Of a stretch of 22,031 nucleotides of DNA, positions 9,230 to 18,180 are shown piece by piece; positions within the stretch are counted from its first letter, which is position 1, and the number at the start of each line of letters is the position of its first letter. Source of the stretch: Condylostoma magnum (Eukaryota > Ciliophora > Heterotrichea > Heterotrichida > Condylostomatidae); contig CAKKTI010000369.1 in the NCBI GenBank assembly GCA_920105805.1, forward strand, positions 1-22,031, written 5' to 3'. The notes below the pieces were generated by a model. It ran no database searches. It was not told the DNA's origin and was given only the letters and a program-made list of their open reading frames with translations. The position numbers and the translations under genes were made by a program.

Positions 9230-10780
9230 TTACTTATCCTCCTCTTCATCCTTGATAGTTGCTAACTGTATCCTCTCAGGCCCTGATGTCTTCCTAAATG
9301 CCAACGGTGAGAAATTCAGTTAAACATTTTCACTCATACTTCTCTACTTATATCCCTTAATAACAGGTTTTGTTTCATCCTTAGGACTCCATGCAGTTCT
9401 AGGCAACAACGGGGTGTATAAAGTACTGGTGTAATCTAAATCCTCATCCTTTCTACTCTTGTTGATATTTTCTCCCAGTCCGAAGAACATAATAAGTAAG
9501 CACCCAATTCCCATTAGTGAAATAAGAATAAACATTAAATGGGAGTTCAACGGGTAAGATAGTCCACTGCTGGCTGACCAACCGAACAATCCTCCACATA
9601 AAGCTGGACCAATTGCCCTACAAATACTCACACTGGCCTATGCTACACCATTAGCAGTTCCTAAAATAGACGTCTTCACACTGTTGTTAATACCCAGGCC
9701 TATTAATGTCAAAACACAGCACTGTATAGCACTGAATAGCAAGTAGCATAAAATCAACCCTATCCAGAGAAAAACGCCGTAAAAACTAGAGAGAAAGGGA
9801 ATGAACATAAACACTGGAATACAGACAAACCAGGCTATTTTCATCGTTTTAAGCAGTCCAAGTTTAGTACACAAAATAGGCACAAGGAAGAACTAGAAAC
9901 ATATGACTGACACTCCTCCAATAGATTAAATAACCCCAATCATCCCCTCGTCATTCCATCCCAGTCCTCCATTACTACGCAAAGCGCGGCACCAGAAAGG
10001 AAAAACTTCTTGAAATCCGAGAAAAGCAAGTCCAGATATAGAGTAAATCAACACACAATTAATATACGTCTTATTCCCCCATAAACTCTCATTAGCTTAT
10101 CTTTTCCTCAACTGAGTTTTCTATACATCGTGTATCGAAAAGAAGCCTATAATCAGTCCTACAAAGGATATGATAGCATTGGTGAGCATGGGTAACAAGT
10201 AGGGGTAATCGTCGAACAAGGACCCTTCTAAGAACGGGAGTCTTCTAGACGGATGAGACAACAGTCCTCCCATTACAGGGCCTATCATCACTCCAAGTCC
10301 CCACGAGAACCCTAAATAACTAAAAAGCTTTCCACTATTAGTGTCATCTGTAATTTCCCTTGCATAAGCTTTTGCTACACCCACGTTTCCATTGACCAGT
10401 CCACTTATACATCTGAACACAACGGCCAGGGTGTAGGTTGGCGCAATGCCGAACAAAGGAGCTGTTATTGTATTTCCCAGCATTCCTACTAATAATACTG
10501 TGCGTCGTCCTATCCTATCTGAAAACCAGCCCCAGAAGAAAGCACTGCAGAATTAAGCCAAACTAAAGCAGGAAGCCACTAATCCAGCATAAAAAGATAT
10601 TGTTTTGTCTGTTTCAGGATCCTTGCGGTCAAGCCAGTAAAAATAGTCCTGTACCATAAAGGCAACGAAGGGGTAGAGCATGGAATTGAACATTGCTTCA
10701 ACAAATACAATGAGAAGAAGCACTAATGTCACTACTGCGTTTAAGTTACCCTTGGGAAGAGGGGTGGATTATTGCTCCAT
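9230..10780 (-). CDS. Major facilitator superfamily transporter (ZIFL/DHA1-like)
   Basis: A 516-residue integral membrane transporter, the usual size for the family, with about 12 hydrophobic segments in two halves. Motif A is GWFSDRIGRR at 84-93. The segment from Arg123 through NGNVGVAKAYAREITDD and the later GLGVMIGPVMGG resembles the zinc-induced-facilitator-like branch of MFS antiporters. The substrate cannot be read from sequence. A charged cytosolic loop (QKTQLRKRQ) separates the halves and the C-terminus is hydrophilic, ending DEEEDK. The stop must be TAA (9230-9232): the frame beyond it has no TGA for well over 300 bases and runs antisense through the kinase. All Trp codons I checked are TGG. 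The start ATG lies 55 bp after the cathepsin-like gene's stop on the same strand. Confidence 0.93.
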
Positions 10781-10835
10781 ATTAAAAGTGGTATATATCT
10801 AAAGCGTGGGTCTATGGAATTTATTACTAACTTCT

Positions 10836-12143
10836 CTATTTCTTTGTTTCTTTTGGCTTTTCCTCAGTTTTCTTAGGTTTTTCCTCAGTTGCCTTTGGCT
10901 TTTCCTCAGTTGCCTTTGGCTTTTCCTCTACTACCTTTGGCTTTTCCTCAGTTACCTTTGGTTTTTCCTCAGTTGCCTTTGGCTTTTCCTCAGTTACCTT
11001 TGGCTTTTCCTCTACTACCTTTGGCTTTTCTTACTTCGCATCTAAGTCTTCTGCTTTTTCATCAGAAGTTTAGATAACTTCAATACTAGGCTCATCGATT
11101 CTATCTAGCCAAGGTATAGGAGCAATGACAATATCCTCTAGTCCGAAGTCTTACAGTCCTCTAGCAATTCTTCCATAACCGTTTTCTCCCCAGTCCCTTC
11201 CCCAACTGTTCTTGACTGTCCAATAATTTTCTTTTGTATCGGGATCAGTTCCCCATCCGATAATTTCTACTGCATGTACTCCTTGAATCTTAATAGCTGC
11301 AATATGAGGCCTGTATATTCCTCCTTTATATCCTAAGAAATCATTGTAGGCTTGCAAAACTGCTACTACTGGGCCATTAGCTTATACCTCTCTCATAATT
11401 CCTTACTCAGTTGCAGTAGCACAAGTTGCCGCAGCCTTATACATTCTTCCATTGTCACATTTTTAAGAACAGTCTGGTGATTAGAAGTCTACAGATTGAT
11501 AAGGGAAGCATTAATCATCCACGATTCCAATGTCCTTAATATGATTCCAGACAGTATCAATATTTCCTCCAATACAACCATTACTCTGTGAGTCGCAAGA
11601 AAGTATATCTTATGCACTCAAGCTAACAACAGTCTACTGTCCACTCTGAATACACAACCTTTCACTCAAACTCTGTGCAGCAGTGATAGCATATGCAGAC
11701 GAGCAATTCCCTTACACCATAATTTCCTCCATGCACATAGGCCACTCCTCCCTCAAATCATAACTCTCACTCAACAGCTCACCCTCATTCACCAGTGTGG
11801 CACAGGGACTCAGCATTTTGGCATTCTGTGAAATATACGTTTACATTGCACTTTTCACATCCTGTAAATTCCAGCCTTAGAACTGTTTATTAGGCCCTTG
11901 AGTGAAACTAAGTCCTAAAGAGTTTTGAGTCTCAATGAAATCTGTGTCAAGAGCAGGTACTAGGTTAAATGGTCGTTCGGGGTTTAGCACTAACAGTCCG
12001 ACTACTAGGGCCACGATTCCTCCGAAAATGCCGAGTGCTATATAAGTAGTATTATCATTTCCCTTTTTCTACTGAGCTCTCTTAGCTAGGCCCCTGCGGG
12101 CGTTTTCACGAGCGATATCTGGGTCAGCGTCTGAAGAAGCCAT
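10836..12143 (-). CDS. Membrane-anchored cathepsin-B-like protein, catalytic Cys replaced by Ala
   Basis: 435 residues. A cytosolic basic N-terminus precedes one membrane segment (about 34-54), giving a type II anchor. A short pro-like region (about 80-105) is followed by a C1A papain fold closest to cathepsin B: SESYDLREEW at 125-134, QGNCSSAYA at 144-152, NGCIGGN at 188-194, VHAVEIIGWG at 289-298, and YWTVKNSWGRDWGENGYGRI at 307-326. The oxyanion Gln144, His290 and Asn312 are kept, but the nucleophile position (the second Cys of CGSCW) is Ala150, so no cysteine-protease activity is expected. The C-terminus (372-433) is nine EKPKxxE heptads. The gene ends KETKK with TAG. Likely a secretory- or endomembrane-bound binding or decoy protein. 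Its start lies 4 bp from the divergent PDI-like gene. Confidence 0.93.
10845..11030 (-). repeat. 21-bp tandem repeat encoding EKPK(V/A)(V/T)E heptads
   Basis: About nine units of 21 bp, in frame, at the 3' end of the cathepsin-like gene, varying at heptad positions 5 and 6 (VV, VT, AT, KT, ET). The tail is Lys/Glu/Pro-rich and probably extended. Leucine-rich translations on the plus strand are artefacts of this array. Confidence 0.95.
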
Positions 12144-12147
12144 TTAT
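12144..12147. promoter_or_regulatory. 4-bp spacer between divergent start codons (shared promoter zone)
   Basis: The cathepsin-like ATG (minus, 12143) and the PDI-like ATG (plus, 12148) are separated by TTAT only. Each gene's 5' UTR and core promoter must therefore lie inside the other's coding sequence, unless later Met codons are used. The plus gene has Met5 and Met12; using Met12 would widen the gap to 37 bp. Confidence 0.5.
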
Positions 12148-13788
12148 ATGTCCACGTGGATGGGTATTTTTACCAGAAAAATGTACTATGCATGGAGTTC
12201 AGTGGCTTGTGCGGGGGGTGGATTAGCTATTTGGTATTATTTAAACTATACTGAACTTCCAGTGCTCACTCAGGAGGTTTTGGATAGAATTGACAGAGGG
12301 ATGGTCTATATTACAAATAAGCCGTAATAAGAGGTAATTGATAGGTTGAAGGGGATGGAAGTGGATAGTTATATGATAGGCACAGAGGAGTTTAAGAAAT
12401 TAAAGGCTGAGGCTATGTTTGGGGATGAGAAGATTTAGTATGTATAGAGGATCAATGGAAAATTGTAGGCATGTCCTCTTGGGTTGGAGGATAAGTTTGA
12501 TTAGTGGTGGAATATGATACAGACAAAGTCAAGTGTTATTAATACTAGGGAAGAGTTTGAAGATGTGCTGATGAATAGGAATAAAAAGTACTTTTTAGAT
12601 AAAATTGTTGTTGCATATGTTCCTGATAAAGCAGCTGATGAAATATACGAAAAAGTTGTTGAAGCTGCTAAGTGGAATGATGTTACTAATTTCATTCTGA
12701 TGTCCTATGCTAAGACTTTTATCAGGTTTTATAAGATTACTGATCCTGAGCTTGCTGAGGAGCTTAATATAAGGAATAACGGGAAACTATCACTCTATAT
12801 GTACAAGGATATAAGAAGCTTCTTTCATAATCAAAGACCCAGGTAGACCAGTGTAGAAAGAAGGAAGTATATGACGGAGCAATTGTCGAATAGTTTTAGA
12901 ATAAACGGCCATTTACTTCAAGTAAATCTATAAGAGCAGTGTGATGTCTTTAATTTCGATGATGAGGAAAACTTGGAGTAAAAGACGTATAATGATGTTG
13001 AGAAGTTGTCTTAAAGATTATGTTATAATAACCCGCTAATACAGCCTCTAATGTCCACAAAAGACTTATAAATGATGATGCCTAAACTTACATCGTATCT
13101 AGCATAGAATCAAGGCAATGGAAAAATGCTAATTGTAAGTATAAACAAAGATCACTAGGAAACAGATATAAGCGACGTTTTACAAGCATATCAACACTTA
13201 AATCTTGAGCAATTTGCTCGTGAAAACCCTGATACTCTAGTCATTGTAGGTTATCCTAAGTTCTTATACCACCTACCTCTTAGAAACGTTGCTATTTACC
13301 ACTACGACAACATCGAAGTAAGGTATATAAAACTGCAAAATCTGGAAGTATCTGAGAACTACATATACGATTTTGATGGAAATCTGCAGGAATGGATAGA
13401 CAATGCTTCCAATAACCCAGAATCATCCCCACCCAAACCCCCGGAAAGGGCAGAGTATCTAACTTCTCAAACAATATACGACAAGGTTCTATCCAATACA
13501 GACAGATGCTATTTTATAATGTTTTGCTCGGATCAGTGCCCTGGCTGCAGTTATTAAATGCCTTATTTCTAGACCGCTGCTGGAATGAAAAGTGAGTGTA
13601 ATTTCGGAAAGTATAATGTAAGTAATCAAGGACCCTATTTTAGATCCCCAGGACTTACACCTACTTACAAGCTATACCTTCCAGGAGAGAAAGAGCCAAT
13701 AAAGTACAAGCCTAGAAAACATGGATTCCAACCTGAGAATTTCCATAGTTTTATCAACCAGCATATAGGGAAGTCTTTAGATAATTAA
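12148..13788 (+). CDS. Membrane-anchored PDI/thioredoxin-like protein with CPGC active site
   Basis: 546 residues. An N-terminal hydrophobic anchor (about 12-32) is followed by a long hydrophilic region. Segments around 120-250 and 300-400 have the alternating strand/helix look of non-catalytic thioredoxin-fold domains. The last domain (about 450-545) is a thioredoxin domain with FCSDQCPGCSYQMPYF: CxxC is Cys464-Pro-Gly-Cys467, and the expected cis-proline is Pro505 in LTPTYKL. It probably acts as a thiol oxidoreductase in the ER or another endomembrane lumen; the compartment is inferred from the anchor only. Many Gln codons are TAA/TAG, including tandem TAATAA. The stop is TAA at 13786, two bases before the next ATG. 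If TAA were read as Gln, TGA at 13792 would end the protein two residues later. Confidence 0.85.
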
Positions 13789-13790
13789 AT

Positions 13791-14540
13791 ATGAATACGG
13801 GGAATATAACTCCAGATCACTAAAGATTTCTAAACGAGGTTTTAGATAAAGGAATATCATAGTTTAGTTTTGAGGAGTCTCAAACACCCTCTCCTCAAGA
13901 TATGCACCACTATGATCAAAGCAGTGTATTGAATTTACAAATACATGATGAACTCTCAAATATTTAATAAAAAATAGCGGCACTGGAGAAAAACCTGCAT
14001 TAAAAGCCAAATGTACCAAAACTAAAAGCAGCCACACCTATGAGAAGCAATTCAAATAAAAAAATAAGAAAACGGAGAAAAGAAAGCTATTAGGTAGATT
14101 CCAGATAATCAAGCACTAATATTTCACTTGAAAAGTTTAAATCTATGGAGTAATCGTAAAGAGAAATTGATAATTTAGAAAGAAGTTTAAGATCATCGCC
14201 AATGACGTAAAAAAGTATATCGATTTACCGTGAATTAGACAGTGTTAAGAAGGAATTGTATGAGTAACGACGTAAAACGTAATAGTTGACCAAAGAAAAC
14301 GATAAACTAAAGTAAAAACTGATATATAGAAATGGATTAAGAGGAAAATTAAAGACATTGCAGGAAGAACTAGGATCTTTATAAATTGCATTTGAAAGAT
14401 CTGAAAATATACGAAGAAAATAAAAGGATTTAATAAATCAGCTTAAATATGAGATGCATTAGCCTACTATGAAGAAAAGAAGTATTCCAGCCAGTGCAAC
14501 AAAAATTAAGAAAAGAACGATTAAAAGAGGAAGATTTTAG
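13791..14540 (+). CDS. Coiled-coil protein, function unknown
   Basis: 249 residues, basic and Gln/Lys/Ser-rich. Residues about 50-70 (LQIHDELSNIQQKIAALEKN) and 120-225 (SQREIDNLERSLRSS, then YRELDSVKKELYEQRRKTQQ and KENDKLKQKL) form coiled coils. They are separated by a basic linker (KKIRKRRKESY) and followed by a very basic C-terminus (KIKKRTIKRGRF). That basic end could bind nucleic acid, membrane or tubulin; this is inference. No family was recognised. The start lies 2 bp after the preceding stop (TAAATATGA), so either the pair is dicistronic or its 5' UTR is inside the PDI-like gene. The stop TAG at 14538 overlaps the stop of the convergent phosphoesterase gene. Confidence 0.8.
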
Positions 14541-15268
14541 TTATTAATTATTGGTAAATCAAACACAAATGGCTTATTTGCTGGCCGGTACCTCAAAGTG
14601 CAAATCGATGCATTTATGAATACAGTATGCTCATTTCTAGCCACTCCATACGCTTCATGTATATGCCCAAATATGTGAGCTTTGGGCTTAATTATCTCAA
14701 TAGCATTTATTAAATCTTAACATCCTACTGAATCCCCAGTATAAGTTTTATCAACATAACCGAAAGGAGGGCCATGGGTTATAAGTATATCTGTGCCTTA
14801 AGGAATCATTGCCCATTTCTCAGCCAAAGCAGGTCCTCTAATCAGATTGAATCCCCAGCCGAAGAATTCAGGCTGCCAAGGACTTCCTCATATATTGTAT
14901 CCATACAACTAGCAGCCTGAGTCTTCTAGATATATACAGTTTTGTAAGATTTACTTTGTTTCCATAAAATCAAATCTTTATAGTTGAGGAAATCGCATCT
15001 TTAGCTCTTCCTAATTTTCTACATCAAACGTGATATCATGATTGCCTGCGATTATTACTTTATGCTCAAAAGGCAGATCTCTAATATACTCATTAAATTT
15101 GTGTATATCTGAAGGCTCTCCACAGTTAGAGAAATCACCAGCATGTAGAAGTACATCGCCCTGGGGGATTTCGAAGTGGTGTCTACAGTGAGTGTCTGAA
15201 ATGCATACAAATCTGATATGATTGTCTAGTTTTGGAGTATTACCGTCGTGGACTGATATTTATGACAT
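14537..15268 (-). CDS. Metallophosphoesterase, MPPED1/MPPED2 family
   Basis: A 243-residue calcineurin-like phosphoesterase of the MPPED (UPF0046) type, a cytosolic dimetal enzyme family acting on phosphodiester substrates. All metal-site motifs are present in order: CISDTHC at 22-28 (Asp25, His27), HAGDFSNCGE at 42-51 (Asp45), AGNHD at 74-78, THGPPFGYVD at 164-173 and FGHIHEAYG at 200-208. The family signature YNIWGSPWQPEFFGWGFN (124-141) contains Trp127 coded by TGA beside Trp131 coded by TGG, which is strong evidence for TGA = Trp. Length fits the family without extra domains. The protein ends FDLPIINN at TAA (14537-14539). If TAA were read through, a hydrophobic tail to a later TGA would be added, which the family lacks. 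Confidence 0.95.
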
Positions 15269-15375
15269 TTAATTGTATATTAGTTTTGAAAATAATGCGA
15301 TACTTCTTTTAATAAATGCTTTTTAAACACACAAGTTAAACTACTTATTTTTTAAACACATAATTTATTAGATAA

Positions 15376-15630
15376 CTAATTTTTGGCATATTGTAATATT
15401 GCTTGAGGCATATCGGGAAACACTGCCTAGTCATGCAATTCTGAGATTTTTCCATGCTAAGGCTGGAAGTAATCTTTAAGCTCCATTGGTGGAGTTCCAT
15501 CGTACTCTATGCTATCAAGAATTTTGGCTATTTAAGGGTGTAATAAATTACCATGCTCGTTTAATCTTGGAATTTTTATTTTTGAAATTCTCTTATACAT
15601 ACTTTAACTGTCTGCCATTAATTTATCCAT
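15376..15630 (-). CDS. Small protein, paralogue of the 15843-16178 gene
   Basis: 84 residues from ATG at 15630 (a second Met at 15618 is possible) to TAG at 15376. The core IPRLNEHGNLLH...YDGTPPMELKDYFQP aligns without a large gap to IPKLNKQGNLPH...YDPTPPMVLRDPEQP of the upstream neighbour. The conserved I-P-[RK]-L-N-x-x-G-N-L-x-H and Y-D-x-T-P-P-M-x-L motifs support a real coding frame. There is no membrane segment or signal peptide. The Pro-rich extended style recalls small ciliary or cytoskeletal binding proteins, but this is only an impression and the family is not recognised. No TGA occurs in frame. Confidence 0.65.
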
Positions 15631-15842
15631 AAGGTAAACTACACTACTAAAATATGTCAAAATTGCTTGCACTAAAGTATTTATGTTGTTTTGTAATATA
15701 ACTAGTAAACATAGAAGCATTTGTTCCTAAAATGTATAATAAACGTTCTTTAGTGTTTCTTTGAGTAAAATAGAATTCATAAATAATAACATTTACTTCA
15801 TACAAATTAGTTGTAATTTGCTGTATTGATTAGTTAAAGTGC

Positions 15843-16178
15843 CTACTTAAATATATCAACCGGTTCTAGATGATCACTTTGTCAGTGAATACGATTTAAG
15901 ATGCTAGGAAACTGAGACGTTATTAGAGGAAATTATCAGAATGTAATGAAATTAGGAGTAATTTAAGATTGATTGGGACTTTCTATGGTTGATCTTGGAT
16001 ATTTTTCATTTGATCTCAAAAGCTGTCCCGTTCTTGGTTGTTCTGGATCTCTTAAGACCATCGGAGGAGTGGGATCATATTCATAGCAGTGAATAACAGC
16101 TTAAGCTTTCGAATGCGGCAGGTTTCCTTGCTTATTTAGCTTTGGAATCTATATCTATTAAATACCGATAGGAATCAT
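15843..16178 (-). CDS. Small protein, paralogue of the 15376-15630 gene
   Basis: About 111 residues from ATG at 16178 to TAG at 15843. The N-terminal 60 residues share the IPKLNKQGNLPH and YDPTPPMVL motifs with the downstream gene, followed by PRTGQLLRSNEKYPRSTIES. The last 45 residues have no counterpart there. In-frame TGA occurs twice (ITFWQF and RIHWQS); the second, at 15882-15884, could instead be the stop. The two genes are tandem, same strand, with 212 bp between them, indicating local duplication. Function unknown. Confidence 0.6.
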
Positions 16179-16299
16179 TTTTATATAATTGTTGTCGCTT
16201 TTTTACAGTAATTATGGTTTTGAAGGGTTCTTATGATTTCTCTTATTTGGTAATAAATCATATTTACTTAAATTAGTAAGGCTAGTCTTTATTAAATTA

Positions 16300-18180
16300 A
16301 GGTGAAAGTCACCTTTTATCAAGAATTTTAGACATTAGAAAGAGATTTTTTAATTTTCCCAATTTTAAGAGTAAATGTACTATGAAGGACTCTATATCAA
16401 TTATTAATATTATTTGAATAATTCAAAGCTCTTGTCATCATTTGCTTGGTAGCTTAATTACATTATTTATTTTACTAATTAAAATGCTTATCAATAATCT
16501 TCCCTCTTCAAATATCTTGTAGAATCTTCATTTAAAGTGATTGTTTTAATTTAATATGCAGTTATTAATTGTGCTGATTTAAATTATTTGGTATTTGAGA
16601 CGACAGAAGATCATTTAAACTTATTGAGGTTGTATATTTAAAGCTAAACTCAAAATATTCTTTTCCTCTCAAATGCTTGAAAGGTAATTTCAAAGCTATT
16701 TTGATCAAATTAAGACACACTTTTCTTATATCTTAGTGCTTTTGCAAAGTTTTAATAAGTACACTGGTATAATTATTTTTTATTTTTGTAAGAGGATTTA
16801 AAGTATCTTTTTATACCAGAATTTATTTCATACTCTTTTATATTTTGGATGATATTCAATAATATAAGACCCTAAATTTACAAAAGTTTTTTAATCTCTA
16901 ATGCATGATTGCTAAAATTTTGATACTCTATAACTTTAATATATTTTAATTATACATAGATATAATACTAATTGATAAAATAATTCAGAATAAAGATTAT
17001 GTATTAGGAACATTCTTTATAATGAACTGATCTTAATTTAAATAAATTTGCATTAAAGGGGCTACTAATAATTAGGACAATATAAAATAGCCCTTTTTAA
17101 TAAATAAATTTTAGTACATAAGCTATGGGTTTTGTATAGTTCTTCTTCCATAGAATTTTAGTTATCTCCTACATGAAAGATGACAGGTTTTTCTATTGCG
17201 CTTAAATCTTCCTCTGACATGCAAAAATTTCGACTAGCATTAAAAAGACTAAACTCCATAGGACACTTATTTACGCATTTTCCATAGTATTAATATAATA
17301 ATGGATTTTCGCAATATATACAAGGAATTTTCCCGGTATAATTTAGCCGATTCCTAATGAAAAAACAGATGAAATTGTATTGCAAGTCTTATAGCAACTC
17401 CCATGCTAGCAATAAATTGCAGTCTGGGCTCTCTTATTGACAATATATAATACTCCAGTTATAACCTCAGTCCTTTTGCTGTATTTAACAATATAAGCTG
17501 AAGTTTTGAATAGAGCTTATCCCCACTCGATACATTTGTATTATCCTCCAATGATCTTCTCCATCAAATTAGCAATCTCAAACCCATCAAAATTAACCAC
17601 ATTCTCCATGATATACCATAGAACTTAATCAATCTTTTTCTCCATCACAGCAAAAGCATTAACTCTAACATACTCCATCTCCTATCATTTCAGGAAAACA
17701 GCCAAGGGCACATCTTTGATTATCACACTAATTACTTTGACTTAATCACATTCATAGTACTAGGAATTTTCTCCATCTGCATTACAATACATATTATTGA
17801 ATTCTTTATTACACTCTCCATCTCCACACTTATTATTAATCTAAAAGGGAATAAGTTTTAAAGTGCATAATTTTAAATGAATGGCATCTCAACGATTTCT
17901 GATCAATATAAGAAATAAATCCTTTAAAATATACTCAAAAGAATGCTAATGGATTAATAGAATACTTTGTTAGGGAGTTCATATGATAGAGTAGACTTAA
18001 GGATTGTTATACTTATGAAAATTACTCTTCAGATGCTTCGATACTGTTAAATATCTCTAAAAGCTTTGTACTTATGATTGAATCTATCATGCAATGGCTA
18101 CATCTATTATTTAAGAAATGCTCAAAAATTACAGAAAAGTAAACCAATTTAATAAGAATTGATTAGAAATACAAATTTAA
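16300..18180 (-). pseudogene. LNR/cysteine-rich protein gene with several frame changes
   Basis: The minus strand carries coding-like sequence whose frame alternates. Starting near 18180, one frame reads through NNRCSHCMIDSIISTKLLEI. A second frame gives NNKCGDGECNKEFNNMYCNA then DGENSQYYECD (about 17840-17745). The first frame resumes with CALGCFPEMIGDGVCQSQC, a Lin-12/Notch-repeat (LNR)-like IGDGxC module, and a further DCQFDGEDHW. The second frame then holds KCIEWGQALFKTSAYIVKY to YCQHGSCYKTC, and the first resumes with GKIPCIYCENPLLYQYYGKC and runs on to about 16300. At least four frame changes are needed. Decay is the simplest reading. Assembly indels, or introns of 14 or 16 nt, are alternatives; a 14-nt GT...AG segment at 17728-17741 would explain one of them. 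Ends are approximate. Confidence 0.5.

Noticed and set aside
9097-9232. Karyorelict code (TGA the only stop)
   Set aside because: The MFS frame would run on with no TGA for well over 300 bases antisense through the kinase gene, and the phosphoesterase and coiled-coil genes would overlap by far more than 4 bp.
10806-11077. Leucine/phenylalanine-rich open frames on the plus strand
   Set aside because: They are antisense readings of the 21-bp heptad repeat of the cathepsin-like gene.
12501-12695. Minus-strand open frame inside the PDI-like gene
   Set aside because: It is the complement of a real coding frame and has no motif of its own.
13292-13474. Minus-strand 60-codon open frame
   Set aside because: It lies fully inside the PDI-like gene, antisense, with no recognisable domain.
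16320-17050. Plus-strand open frame rich in Phe, Leu and Cys
   Set aside because: Very few Asp, Glu, Gly or Ala; the minus strand of the same region gives a more protein-like reading continuous with the LNR gene.
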